DNA from: Clostridiales bacterium
GTDB taxonomy: Bacteria; Bacillota; DSM-16504; Desulfitibacterales; JAICDB01
DNA: 64,000 nucleotides
Reading direction: 5' to 3'
Assembly (NCBI GenBank): GCA_020063565.1
Contig: JAICDB010000002.1
Span: 62,001 to 126,000, forward strand
Positions 1 to 8,262 of the stretch are shown here, in pieces. Position 1 is the stretch's first letter. The number at the start of each line of letters is the position of its first letter. A program made the position numbers and the translations under genes. The notes beneath the pieces were generated by a model, which did no database searches, was not told the DNA's origin, and saw nothing but the letters and a program-made list of their open reading frames with translations.

Positions 1-989
1 AGCTGCATGCCAGAGGTTTAACTGCCCAGTTCACCCTTGAACAGGTAGTAGCAAAATCTCCTGCAATGCAAGAAGTGGTCTCAAAAGCTCGCCAGTTTGC
101 AGCTACCGATTCTACTGTCTTAATTACCGGAGAATCCGGTACCGGAAAAGAAATGATTGCCCAGGGCATCCACAATGCCAGCTCTAGGAAAAATGGGCCC
201 TTTATTGCTATAAATTGCGCAGCTCTACCTGAAAATTTACTTGAAAGTGAGCTATTTGGTTATGAAGAGGGGGCTTTTACGGGAGCGCGTAAGGGAGGTA
301 AACCGGGGCTTTTTGAAATGGCCCACGGCGGAACGTTGTTTTTAGACGAGGTTGGGGAAATGCCATTGTCTCTGCAGGCGCGCTTATTGCGTGTACTGCA
401 GTTAAAAGAGGTAATGAGAGTTGGTGGCGACAAGGTAATACCTGTCGATGTTAGGATTCTCAGTGCTACCAACAGAAATTTAAGAGAAGAAGTTGAGAAT
501 AAAAACTTTCGAGAGGATCTGTATTACAGGTTAAATGTTCTCTCAATAAGAATTCCTCCCCTTAGGGAGCGGCCTGAAGATATACCTTCCTTAATTCAGG
601 TTATTTTAAAAAAGTTAAATCGCCATATGGATAAAAAAATAATTGGTATTTCTCCTGAAGTTAATCGCTCACTAAAGGATTATTCGTGGCCGGGAAATGT
701 ACGGGAGCTTGAAAATGTGGTAGAGAGAATGTTAATCATGGCTAAAGGTGAAGTGGTTGAGGAATCCGATTTGCAAGCCGTACTTTCTGATTTGAATCAA
801 AATTTAATTAAAGAGAATATTCCCGATTCCTTGGCAAAGAATAGCATAGCAATTTCCGGAACACTGGAGGAAATGGAAAGGAAGATTATAGAGAAGTTAC
901 TGGAAGAGGAAGGCGGCAACCAAACTAAAGTTGCTAAAAGACTTGGAATTGATAGAAGTACCATCTGGAGAAAATTAAATAAAAAATAA
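1..989 (+). CDS. Sigma-54-dependent transcriptional activator, 5' end outside window
   Basis: Activator of RpoN-type promoters. The reading frame is open from base 3, so an ATG at 66 is internal and the N-terminal sensory part lies off the left edge. From that ATG: Walker A GESGTGKE at residues 22-29, the sigma-54 contact motif GAFTGA near residue 70, Walker B LFLDEVGE, an arginine-finger region, and a C-terminal Fis-type helix-turn-helix ending WRKLNKK. The stretch just before the AAA+ domain ([14 protein letters not shown]) resembles the linker of PAS- or PrpR-type activators, but the sensor type cannot be read here. It lies directly upstream of a sigma-54 promoter and larA-TRAP genes, so it is probably their regulator (inference). 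Confidence 0.93.
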   Translation, partial: LHARGLTAQFTLEQVVAKSPAMQEVVSKARQFAATDSTVLITGESGTGKEMIAQGIHNASSRKNGPFIAINCAALPENLLESELFGYEEGAFTGARKGGKPGLFEMAHGGTLFLDEVGEMPLSLQARLLRVLQLKEVMRVGGDKVIPVDVRILSATNRNLREEVENKNFREDLYYRLNVLSIRIPPLRERPEDIPSLIQVILKKLNRHMDKKIIGISPEVNRSLKDYSWPGNVRELENVVERMLIMAKGEVVEESDLQAVLSDLNQNLIKENIPDSLAKNSIAISGTLEEMERKIIEKLLEEEGGNQTKVAKRLGIDRSTIWRKLNKK

Positions 990-1019
990 AAATGTTGAAA
1001 TTTACAACATATAGATGGA

Positions 1020-1107
1020 TTTTGCAACAAGTGCAAAAAGCTAGCATTTTGCCAAAAGAAGTTATACTAGCTATTATTTTTATTTTTGCAATTTATTGCT
1101 GCAAAAA
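1020..1107. promoter_or_regulatory. Two inverted repeats, candidate upstream activator sites
   Basis: Two dyads with the same half-site occur 66 bases apart, centre to centre. The first, 1020-1038, is TTTTGCA-N5-TGCAAAA. The second, 1083-1107, is TTTTTGCA-N9-TGCAAAAA. They lie about 180-260 bases upstream of the sigma-54 promoter at 1269-1285, the usual distance for enhancer sites of a Fis-HTH activator. A third, weaker dyad (ATGTTG-N7-CAACAT) is at 992-1010. Binding by the adjacent activator is inferred. Confidence 0.55.
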
Positions 1108-1123
1108 ACAACTATTATTCTGG

Positions 1124-1161
1124 AAAAAAAGTATGGTGAGCTATTACACCATACTTTTTTT
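1124..1161. terminator. Rho-independent terminator, bidirectional
   Basis: A perfect stem of GTATGGTG with CACCATAC, flanked by seven A and seven T so that the full arms are 15 bases, around an 8-base loop. It ends the sigma-54 activator transcript. A second, smaller hairpin (AACCCCTT/AAGGGGTT, 1190-1211) follows without a T run. Confidence 0.85.
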
Positions 1162-1268
1162 GGTAAATTTTTCAAAGTGAAAATCCCGCAACCCCTTGTT
1201 TTAAAGGGGTTATTTCATGTTAAAATATAAAAGGTCTTTATCAATTTAATTTCAGATTTTAATTAATT

Positions 1269-1285
1269 TTGGCATAATCTTTGCT
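1269..1285 (+). promoter_or_regulatory. Sigma-54 (-24/-12) promoter of larA-TRAP operon
   Basis: TTGGCATAATCTTTGCT fits the RpoN consensus at the -24 element TTGGCA and the -12 element TTGCT, with correct spacing between the invariant GG (1271-1272) and GC (1283-1284). Expected transcript start is near 1296, giving a leader of about 70 bases before larA. Confidence 0.88.
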
Positions 1286-1365
1286 AAGTTTTATTGTGTA
1301 TAAGATATAATTTAAATATAATTCTACTAAGAATAAAAGTATTTTCCAATAGAGGAGGCAATAAG

Positions 1366-2640
1366 ATGAATTATATGTCGGTGAGTCTACCCTATGGCAA
1401 AGAAACTATAGAAGTTGAAATTCCAGAAAAGAATGTACTTGGGGTCTATTCTCCAAAGGAAGTACCGGCGGTAGAAGATCTGAACCAAGAAATTACAAGG
1501 GCATTGGAATCCCCTATTGGTTGCTCACCCCTTAAAGAGCTTGCAAAGGATGCCAAATCGGTAGTTTTGGTTGCTGATGACAATACCCGTCTCACACCTA
1601 CACATTTAATAATTCCACAGCTTTTAAATGAATTGAATAAGGCGGGTGTTAAAGATGAGCAGGTCAAGATAGTGATAGCACTGGGAACACACCGCTTTAT
1701 GACTGATGAAGAAATTTTGGAAAAGTTTGGACAAGAAGTTGTGGACAGGGTAGAAATTATAAACCATGATTATAAGAACCCTGATGCACTGGTAGACCTT
1801 GGAACTACTGAAAACGGAACACACATAAAAGTAAATAAAATAGTATATGAAGCTGATTTTAAGATTGGCATTGGGAGTATAGTTCCTCATCATATTCCTG
1901 GTTTTGCAGGTGGGGCTAAAATTGTACAACCTGGAGTTTCAGGAGAAAAAACTACGGCGGAAACTCACCTGTTGAGTGTAAAAAATCCCCGTTCATGTCT
2001 AGGAATTTTGGACAACCCTGTAAGAAGAGAATTGGATTCAATTGCACGTAAAGTGGGATTAAATACTATTTTCAATACTGTATTGAACAGGTATGGAGAA
2101 GTTGTTAAATGTTTCTTTGGAGATGTAGTTGAAGCATTTCAGGAAGGTGTAAAAACTTCCAGGGAGGTTTATGAGATAGAATTACCCCAGGAGGCAGATA
2201 TTGTTCTTTCAAGCTCTCACCCTTGTGACCTGGAGTTTTGGCAAGCCCATAAAACATTATATCCCTCAGATTTAGCGGTAAAGAAGGATGGAATTATAAT
2301 TGTCGTTACTCCATGCCCGGAAGGGGTAGCAAAAACCCATGCAGATATGGTGGAAATAACATCGTTTTCCCCTCAAGAAGTATGGGATATGCTGGAAAAG
2401 GGTGAAATAGAGGATGAAGTTGCTGCTGCTCTGGCAATAGCATGGGGAAATGTTAAAGAAAGAGAACGAGTATTTATTGTATCCGGCGGTATAAGTGATG
2501 AAGAAGCTAAAAAGTTGAACTTTACTCCTTTTGATACGGTACAGGAAGCTATAGATGAAGCGCTAAAGATTAAGGGTGAAGATGCAAAGGTTACGGTTTT
2601 AACCCATGCGCCCGATATGCTGCCCGTTATAAGAGGTTAA
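1366..2640 (+). CDS. larA: LarA-family nickel-pincer 2-hydroxyacid racemase
   Basis: 424 residues, the size of lactate racemase LarA. The family uses a nickel-pincer nucleotide bound to a lysine to racemise or epimerise 2-hydroxy acids. The key residues are in place with almost the numbering of characterised LarA: His109 (GTHR), His175/His176 (SIVPHH), Lys185 (GFAGGAK) and His201 (ETHLL). The start at 1366 is chosen for the AGAGGAGG site at 1351-1358; a longer frame from 1294 lacks such a site. No larB, larC or larE genes for cofactor synthesis are in the window. Being first in an operon with a TRAP transporter, it probably acts on the imported acid; lactate itself is only one possibility, since LarA homologues are diverse. 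Confidence 0.87.
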   Translation: MNYMSVSLPYGKETIEVEIPEKNVLGVYSPKEVPAVEDLNQEITRALESPIGCSPLKELAKDAKSVVLVADDNTRLTPTHLIIPQLLNELNKAGVKDEQVKIVIALGTHRFMTDEEILEKFGQEVVDRVEIINHDYKNPDALVDLGTTENGTHIKVNKIVYEADFKIGIGSIVPHHIPGFAGGAKIVQPGVSGEKTTAETHLLSVKNPRSCLGILDNPVRRELDSIARKVGLNTIFNTVLNRYGEVVKCFFGDVVEAFQEGVKTSREVYEIELPQEADIVLSSSHPCDLEFWQAHKTLYPSDLAVKKDGIIIVVTPCPEGVAKTHADMVEITSFSPQEVWDMLEKGEIEDEVAAALAIAWGNVKERERVFIVSGGISDEEAKKLNFTPFDTVQEAIDEALKIKGEDAKVTVLTHAPDMLPVIRG

Positions 2641-2777
2641 AGAACTGAATTTAAACTTAAGTAGTTAAGATAAAACCTCTTGGGGAGGTGGTAGTCAGAT
2701 ACAAGGAAGACTGTCAAGTGAGATTACTGAATTGGCAAGAAGCTGTTTTGAAAAAAATCAAGGGAGGGTACTTTTAC

Positions 2778-3797
2778 ATGAAAGGTAAATTATTAGCTGT
2801 ACTTTTAATAGGTATAATGATTTTTGCTGTAGGTTGTGGTGGCGGAAGTTCTGATGGTAATAATGCGGCAGAAACCGGTGGAGAGAAAAAGGATGAACCA
2901 ATAGTTCTCAGGGTTTCCCATACTCTAGCTCCTGATTCCCACTATCAGGCTGGTTTGGAAAAATTTGAAGAGCTTGTAGAACAAAAAACTGATGGCAAAA
3001 TTGATGTTCAAATTTTTGGTAGTGCACAGCTAGGAAGTGAAAGGGATGCTATTGAAGGTGTTAGCCTTGGTACTTTAGAAATGACTCTAACATCTACTGC
3101 ACCATTAGCTAACTTCTCAAAGGCATTCCTGGTATTTGACCTGCCATTTATCTTTACAGATAGGGAAAGCGCTTATAAAGCAATGGATGGTGAAGTAGGT
3201 CAGAAGATGTTGAAGGACCTTGAAAGCAAAGGAATTAAGGGACTCGGACTCTGGGAAAACGGTTTCCGTAACTTGACAAACAGTGTGCGTCCAATCAATA
3301 AACCTGAAGATGTAAAGGGTCTTAAGATCCGTCTAATGGAAAACCCTGTTCATATGGCTACATTCCAAACTTTAGGCGCTAACCCCACTCCAATGCCGTT
3401 TGGAGAACTGTTTACAGCATTACAACAGCAAACTGTAGACGGCCAGGAAAACCCTCTGATAATTATCGATACAAGTAAGTTCTATGAAGTTCAGGACCAC
3501 CTTGCTATGACAGGTCACTTCTATGCTCCGGCAGCTCTTTTAATGAATAAGAAACTATTTGACGAACTGGATGCAGACCTACAAAAAGCAATCATTGAAG
3601 CTGCTGATGAAGCCAAGAAGTTTGAACGTCAGTTCTGTATAGATAAAGAAAAAGAATTGCTGGAAAAGCTTAAGGAAAAAGGCATGCAGGTTACTTTCCC
3701 TGATAAGGAAGAATTCCGTAAGGCAACTATGCCTGTGTACGAGCAGTTCCAGGATGAAATTGGTAAAGAAACAATTGATGCCATTTTGAACATGTAA
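2778..3797 (+). CDS. dctP: TRAP transporter substrate-binding lipoprotein (DctP family)
   Basis: Extracytoplasmic solute receptor of a TRAP transporter, 339 residues. It begins with a lipoprotein signal: Lys-rich start, hydrophobic stretch, then a lipobox AVGC with Cys20 for lipid attachment, and a Gly/Ser/Asn-rich tether. The body has DctP-family features, including the region around PTPMPFGELFTALQQ and the following DGQENP, where the arginine and asparagine contacts to a carboxylate are usually found. The start at 2778 follows AGGGAGGG at 2761. A frame from 2688 is open but would bury the signal peptide. The substrate cannot be read from sequence; linkage to LarA suggests a hydroxycarboxylate. 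Confidence 0.93.
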   Translation: MKGKLLAVLLIGIMIFAVGCGGGSSDGNNAAETGGEKKDEPIVLRVSHTLAPDSHYQAGLEKFEELVEQKTDGKIDVQIFGSAQLGSERDAIEGVSLGTLEMTLTSTAPLANFSKAFLVFDLPFIFTDRESAYKAMDGEVGQKMLKDLESKGIKGLGLWENGFRNLTNSVRPINKPEDVKGLKIRLMENPVHMATFQTLGANPTPMPFGELFTALQQQTVDGQENPLIIIDTSKFYEVQDHLAMTGHFYAPAALLMNKKLFDELDADLQKAIIEAADEAKKFERQFCIDKEKELLEKLKEKGMQVTFPDKEEFRKATMPVYEQFQDEIGKETIDAILNM

Positions 3798-3811
3798 TGC
3801 TAGATTGAGTT

Positions 3812-3839
3812 GCAGCCTGTACTGCATAGTACAGGCTGC
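3812..3839. terminator. Strong intergenic hairpin between dctP and dctQ
   Basis: A 12-base-pair perfect stem, GCAGCCTGTACT with AGTACAGGCTGC, and a 4-base loop GCAT. It lacks a clean T run (TCTTCT follows), so it may act as a partial terminator or as a 3' stabiliser of the dctP message, giving more receptor than membrane subunit. Confidence 0.65.
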
Positions 3840-3868
3840 TCTTCTAACTTACCGATAAAAGGTGGTGA

Positions 3869-4342
3869 ATGTTGGTGAGCCTGAAAAAATTATTTGACAA
3901 CCTCGAGGAATACGTTTTAATGGTTTTGTTTCCCATTATGGTTGTAGTGGTTTTTGTGGCAACTATGGTAAGGTATTTAACAAACTTTCCCTTGCCATGG
4001 TCATCGGAGGTAGCCCGTTATGTCATGGTCTGGTTGGCTTATATAGGGGCAAGCTTGGGTATCAAGAAAAATGCTCACCTTGGAGTTGAAATAGTTGTTT
4101 CATTATTACCAGATGTATTAAAGAAGTTTTTTGGCTATATTAGAACTGCCATGATAATCTTATTTAATGTTTTAGTGATTTATTTTACTTTCCAGATAAT
4201 TCAAAATCAAATTGCAACAGAGCAGTTGTCACCTGCACTGCGGATACCCATTTACTGGGCCTATTTAGCAATTCCGGCTGGTGCGTTTTTGATGATAATT
4301 CGTTCTATTCAGGTTTTATTTGTTCCGGTGGAAGAAGAATAG
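3869..4342 (+). CDS. dctQ: TRAP transporter small membrane subunit (DctQ)
   Basis: Small integral membrane subunit of the TRAP transporter, up to 157 residues with four predicted transmembrane helices (about residues 15-37, 50-68, 88-110 and 128-148). The typical PWSSEVARYVMVWLAYIGA segment of DctQ proteins follows helix 1. The start is ambiguous: ATG 3869 is only one base from the ribosome site GGTGGTG (3861-3867), whereas GTG 3875 has normal spacing; the protein would then be 155 residues. It partners with the large subunit encoded immediately downstream. Confidence 0.92.
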   Translation: MLVSLKKLFDNLEEYVLMVLFPIMVVVVFVATMVRYLTNFPLPWSSEVARYVMVWLAYIGASLGIKKNAHLGVEIVVSLLPDVLKKFFGYIRTAMIILFNVLVIYFTFQIIQNQIATEQLSPALRIPIYWAYLAIPAGAFLMIIRSIQVLFVPVEEE

Positions 4343-4365
4343 CCTTGTGATGAGGAGGAAAATTA

Positions 4366-5643
4366 ATGGCGAGTATACTGTTCATAACACTTGCTGTGCT
4401 TTTAGTTTTTAATATTCCCATTGCAGTTGCCTTGGGTTTGAGCGCCATAGCAGCCATCACATTTGGTAATACACCTATTCCTCCCCTTGTTGTTGCCCAG
4501 AGGATGTTTACATCTGTAGATTCCTTTCCCTTTATGGCAATCCCGTTTTTTATGCTTGCCGGGGGACTAATGGAAGGCGGTGGAATATCTAAAAGACTGA
4601 TTAATTTTGCGCAATCCCTTGTGGGTCCAATTCCGGGTGGCCTTGGAATTATTACAGTTGTTGCTTCGGCATTTTTTGGTGCAATTTCCGGTTCAAACCC
4701 TGCTACTGTAGCAGCTATTGGTGGAATTATGATTCCTGCTATGATAAAAGCGGGTTATCCTAAAAGTTTCGCTGCGGCAGTTGCTGCTGCTGCAGGTACT
4801 TTAGGGGTTATAATTCCCCCGAGTATCCCGATGGTAACTTATGGTGTTGTAGCAAGTGTATCTATTGGTGATTTGTTTATTGCTGGAATAGTTCCAGGTC
4901 TTTTAATGGCAGTTTCATTATGTTTGATAATTGTTTTTTATGCTAAAAAAATGAATCTAAGAGGTGGGGAAAAACTTTCCCTTAAAAGAATTTTACGTAC
5001 AGGTATAGATGCTATCTGGGCTTTGTTTATGCCTGTAATCATTCTAGGTGGAATTTACGGTGGGGTATTCACTCCAACAGAAGCGGCTGCAGTGGCTGTT
5101 GTTTATGCATTTTTAATTAGTTTCTTTGTTTACAAGGAACTAAAAATCAAGGACTTGAGACAAATAATTCCTAAGGCTGGTATTAGTACCAGTATCGTAA
5201 TGTTCGTAATTGCAACATCTCAATCTTTTTCCTGGTTAATTACAAGTGAGCAGATTCCGGCGCTTGTTGCCAATACAATGCTGGCAATATCTGATAACGT
5301 ATTTGTAATTACTCTTTTAATTAACGTTCTGTTGTTGTTCCTTGGTACATTCCTGGAAACGCAGGCCATAATTCTATTGATTACTCCTATCTTGCTGCCT
5401 CTGGCGGCAAAAATTGGTGTAGATCCTTTACTTCTTGGCATAATAATAGTAGTCAATACTTCAGCGGGTATGATTACGCCTCCTATGGCTGTTAACCTGT
5501 TTGTGGCGTGTGGCATAACTAATATTAAGATAGAGCAAATTAGTAGAACTATAATCCCCTTCCTAGTGGCAGAGCTCATAACAATAATTCTTATAACTAA
5601 CTTCCCGGGAATTTCCATGAGCTTACTACATCTTTTGAAGTGA
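4366..5643 (+). CDS. dctM: TRAP transporter large permease subunit (DctM)
   Basis: 425-residue channel subunit of the TRAP transporter, hydrophobic throughout, with about 12 transmembrane segments. It contains family landmarks such as PFFMLAGGLMEGGGISKRL, FFGAISGSNPATVAAIGG and IIPPSIPMVTYG, then TPTEAAAVAVVYA and MITPPMAVNLFVACG. A GAGGAGG site at 4351-4357 precedes the ATG, and the gap from dctQ is 23 bases, so the two are co-translated. It uses an ion gradient to import the solute delivered by the dctP product. It is the last gene of the larA-dctPQM operon. Confidence 0.95.
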   Translation: MASILFITLAVLLVFNIPIAVALGLSAIAAITFGNTPIPPLVVAQRMFTSVDSFPFMAIPFFMLAGGLMEGGGISKRLINFAQSLVGPIPGGLGIITVVASAFFGAISGSNPATVAAIGGIMIPAMIKAGYPKSFAAAVAAAAGTLGVIIPPSIPMVTYGVVASVSIGDLFIAGIVPGLLMAVSLCLIIVFYAKKMNLRGGEKLSLKRILRTGIDAIWALFMPVIILGGIYGGVFTPTEAAAVAVVYAFLISFFVYKELKIKDLRQIIPKAGISTSIVMFVIATSQSFSWLITSEQIPALVANTMLAISDNVFVITLLINVLLLFLGTFLETQAIILLITPILLPLAAKIGVDPLLLGIIIVVNTSAGMITPPMAVNLFVACGITNIKIEQISRTIIPFLVAELITIILITNFPGISMSLLHLLK

Positions 5644-5652
5644 CATGGTAAG

Positions 5653-5817
5653 TTATTTATCAAATTCAGTGTCTTGAGCGTATTTTTCCACAACTTCTTC
5701 TGCTTCCTCATCGATCATTTTTTTGAGGGCAGGAGCATTGGCTCTGCTGAACCAGAGCCAGAGACTCGTACTAAATAATAGGATAAGAACTACAAAGATC
5801 ATAAAATAAATATTCAA
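5653..5817 (-). CDS. Small single-pass membrane protein, unknown
   Basis: A 54-residue frame on the minus strand starting with TTG at 5817. A good ribosome site, GGGAGG (complement of 5826-5831), sits 8 bases upstream. The N-terminal 23 residues are one hydrophobic helix (MIFVVLILLFSTSLWLWF), followed by a short basic/alanine turn and an acidic, probably helical, soluble tail rich in Glu. No family was recognised. It lies between the 3' end of dctM and the minus-strand chemoreceptor gene, separated from the latter by a terminator-like hairpin. The consistent ribosome site and clear topology support it as real. It begins too rarely (TTG) and is too short for routine gene callers. Confidence 0.62.
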   Translation of the reverse strand: MNIYFMIFVVLILLFSTSLWLWFSRANAPALKKMIDEEAEEVVEKYAQDTEFDK

Positions 5818-5882
5818 CCTTTTAACCTCCCGTGATAGTCTGTAAAAATAATATATCCAATTTTAGCTTATAATATTAAAAT

Positions 5883-5907
5883 ACCCCCGGGGTCTATCCC
5901 TGGGGGT
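5883..5907. terminator. Hairpin terminator, probably of the chemoreceptor gene
   Basis: ACCCCCGGGG and CCCTGGGGGT pair around TCTAT with one wobble-type mismatch. On the minus strand it follows the chemoreceptor stop by 45 bases and is followed by TATTTTAA. It can also work on the plus strand. Confidence 0.72.
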
Positions 5908-5952
5908 TTAGTAAGTATTGTGCTTTTATTATTTAGAAGCAATCTTTTATTG

Positions 5953-7806
5953 CTATTTTTCTCCTTCCAACGAATCAGTATCTGCTGCTCCAGTTTTGTC
6001 ATCGGGAAGTACGACATCATCATGTTTTTCAGAGTCAGCTTCTTTTACCTTACCTTCCTCAAGAATTTCTTCTGCTATTTCCATATCTTCACTGGTATCT
6101 TCATTTTCGTCAATTTTAAATTTGGCGGCAGATTCCTTCAAGTATTCAGCAGCCTCGGAAAGTTCCTGGGCAGATGCAGTTATTTCTTCTACTGCGGCAT
6201 TTTGCTCCTGAGTAGCAGCCGAAGCTTCCTCTAATCCTGCAGATGCTTCTTCAGTAACTGCAGCTATATTGTCTACCCTTTCTAAAATCTCACTTGCACC
6301 TTGACTTTGTTCATCCGTTAGTGAAGCTATCTTTTCGATATGATTTGTTATTTCTTTGATAGAACTTGATATATCGTGGAAGTGTTGCCTCGATTTATCC
6401 ATAACTTCTTTACCCATTTCAACATCTTTAACCCCATTTTTAATGGATGCAGTGGCTTCTTTTGTTTCGGTTTGAATTTCATTTATTAAATTTGTTATTT
6501 CTCTAGTTGCATTTGCAGATTGCTCAGCCAGACTGCGGACTTCTTCTGCCACAACAGCAAATCCCCTACCGTGTTCTCCCGCACGTGCAGCTTCTATAGC
6601 GGCATTCAGCGCCAGAAGGTTAGTCTGTTCTGATATATTAGTAATCATCTCAACAATTTTTCCTATTTGACCTGAACGGTCATCCAGCTTTTGAATTGTA
6701 GAGTGTACTTGTGAAGTACGGTTTGCAATTTGGTCCATCTGTGCCTGGGCGTTTTCCATAAGTTCAGAGCCGACATATGCTTTTTTATTAACTGACTGCG
6801 CTTGTTCCACCATGGCCTGTACACTGTCATTTATCTCTTGAATGTGCCGGACTGATTCTTTTATCATGTCGGCAGTTTTCTGGGTATCTTCTTGTTGTTT
6901 TTGGGCGCCTGAAGTTATTTGTTCTACAGTTGCTGCTACTTGCTGAGCGGAGTCTCCTGCCAGTTCTGCACTGTCTGCCAGTTGCTTACTTCCTGCGGCT
7001 ACCTGATTGCTTGTATCTATGATTCTCGTCACAAGCTCTTTGAGATTCTGTTGCATTTCATTAAATACCTGAGAAAGGTTTTTTAGTTCTTTACAGAAAC
7101 GAATATTTAATTTCTCTCCCGTTAAATCGCCGGACGCAATCCTGGAACTGGCTTCAGCAAGCAGCTTAATTGGTTTTGTTAAAGCCCGAGTTAAGAAGAA
7201 AGCCAGTATTAATCCTATAACAAAACATACTACTAGAACAATCACAAAATGATGTTCAGTTTTATCTAAAATATCATTAATTTTTAATTTATTTAGATTG
7301 GTATTAGCTCTGGAATTTGCTACAAATTTTGATGCATATATTCTCATTTCATCTCTTAGTTTTTGAGCTTTCTGAATAACAACCTTCATCCTTTCTTCAT
7401 CTTGAAGCTGCCAGGCAGCTATCATTTCATTACCGTAAAGAGCATTCATTTTATCGTCTATTTTTTCCAGCTCTTGCAAATTTTTATTTTCACTTTCATC
7501 TAAAGATAACTTTAATGTATTAATTGCTGACTTCATTTCGGTACGTACCGTTGAATATTCGTTTGCTTTTGAGGAGTCGGAGGGATTAGTAAAATATAAG
7601 TCAATAAAAGTATTGTATTTTGCCTCTGCGGCCTGTGACACCGCAAAAGCTCCAGACATTTTTTTTGTGTCAGCCATAATATTGTTAGTATTACTGCGTA
7701 TTTCAAATAGTTCATAACCAATTAAACCTAGCCCTACTGTAAAAATAATAATGATTGCAAAAAAGGCTATAAATAATTTTGTACGTAACTTAAAATTATC
7801 AAGCAT
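5953..7806 (-). CDS. Methyl-accepting chemotaxis protein
   Basis: 617-residue transmembrane chemoreceptor. Order: transmembrane helix 1 (about residues 12-33), a periplasmic-side four-helix-bundle-like sensor (to about 180), transmembrane helix 2 (about 183-205), a HAMP domain starting at the [11 protein letters not shown] motif, and a long signalling coiled coil. The conserved hairpin tip is present ([19 protein letters not shown], then [17 protein letters not shown]), which contacts CheA and CheW. The last 50 residues are an acidic tail without a clear CheR-tethering pentapeptide. A GGGAGG site precedes the ATG. Expression is likely controlled by the c-di-GMP riboswitch in its leader. Ligand unknown. 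Confidence 0.95.
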   Translation of the reverse strand: MLDNFKLRTKLFIAFFAIIIIFTVGLGLIGYELFEIRSNTNNIMADTKKMSGAFAVSQAAEAKYNTFIDLYFTNPSDSSKANEYSTVRTEMKSAINTLKLSLDESENKNLQELEKIDDKMNALYGNEMIAAWQLQDEERMKVVIQKAQKLRDEMRIYASKFVANSRANTNLNKLKINDILDKTEHHFVIVLVVCFVIGLILAFFLTRALTKPIKLLAEASSRIASGDLTGEKLNIRFCKELKNLSQVFNEMQQNLKELVTRIIDTSNQVAAGSKQLADSAELAGDSAQQVAATVEQITSGAQKQQEDTQKTADMIKESVRHIQEINDSVQAMVEQAQSVNKKAYVGSELMENAQAQMDQIANRTSQVHSTIQKLDDRSGQIGKIVEMITNISEQTNLLALNAAIEAARAGEHGRGFAVVAEEVRSLAEQSANATREITNLINEIQTETKEATASIKNGVKDVEMGKEVMDKSRQHFHDISSSIKEITNHIEKIASLTDEQSQGASEILERVDNIAAVTEEASAGLEEASAATQEQNAAVEEITASAQELSEAAEYLKESAAKFKIDENEDTSEDMEIAEEILEEGKVKEADSEKHDDVVLPDDKTGAADTDSLEGEK

Positions 7807-7927
7807 AATTTTTGCCTCCCATCAAAATAATTAAGTGAATCCGGTTAATTTAATAAAAACTTAAAACTAAATATGAAAATTTGTAGTTTGCATTGTTCAC
7901 AACCTCCTGTACAAGCTAATTTATTCC

Positions 7928-8069
7928 CAAAAAATATAAACAGCCCAACCCTGGCTGCTACAAGTTTTAATATCTTACGGCAGCCTGGCAGTCATGTCCT
8001 TGCCTCAAATCGCCCAAGGATTTAGACCCATAGCTTTGCGCCCTACCCTTTCGGGCAGTTTGCCTTTTT
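7928..8069 (-). ncRNA. Cyclic-di-GMP-I (GEMM) riboswitch with terminator
   Basis: On the minus strand, 8069 to 7977 shows the GEMM-I layout: GGCAAAC, a stem capped by a GAAA tetraloop (CTGCCC-GAAA-GGGTAG), the GGCGCAAAGC core, GGGTCTAAA, and finally ATGACTGCCAGGCTGCCG that closes P1 with GGCA. Downstream, CAGCC/GGCTG (7941-7957) forms a terminator followed by TTTATATTTTTT. The aptamer's 3' strand GGCTGC (7980-7985) is an exact complement of GCAGCC (7953-7958) in the terminator's 5' arm. Ligand-stabilised P1 should therefore free the terminator, predicting an OFF switch for the chemoreceptor (inference). Confidence 0.93.
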
Positions 8070-8171
8070 CTTAATTTTTTTATTTATATATTCTTTATTG
8101 GTTGTATAATTCCTTTAAAAAACTACAAATTTCTACATGTTTTACCATGAAATTCTTGAAGGAAACCTTTA

Positions 8172-8216
8172 TTGCTGCAATGAATGGGTAGTGTTATAAT
8201 TGTAATTGCAATTATA
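8172..8216 (+). promoter_or_regulatory. Sigma-A promoter of uvrA with overlapping dyad
   Basis: TTGCTG (8172-8177), a 17-base spacer and TATAAT (8195-8200). A dyad ATAATTG-N6-CAATTAT (8196-8215) overlaps the -10 box and the start point, a position suited to repression. It does not resemble the Gram-positive LexA box. Confidence 0.75.
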
Positions 8217-8262
8217 ATAATCATTATTAACAAAGAGTAAAATTTTGGCGGGTGAAACTGTT

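Noticed and set aside
992-1180. 62-codon plus-strand frame after the first activator
   Set aside because: It runs through two dyads and a bidirectional terminator and has no ribosome site.
1190-1211. Second terminator before larA
   Set aside because: The stem AACCCCTT/AAGGGGTT is good, but no T run follows and the larA promoter lies downstream, so it has no clear terminator role.
5220-5711. 163-codon minus-strand frame inside dctM
   Set aside because: Shadow of a highly hydrophobic gene. It has no ribosome site, and part of it is covered by the better-supported small minus-strand gene in another frame.
5918-6234. Two plus-strand frames of about 100 codons opposite the chemoreceptor end
   Set aside because: Serine-rich antisense products of the Glu/Ala-rich coiled coil, which commonly give long open antisense frames.
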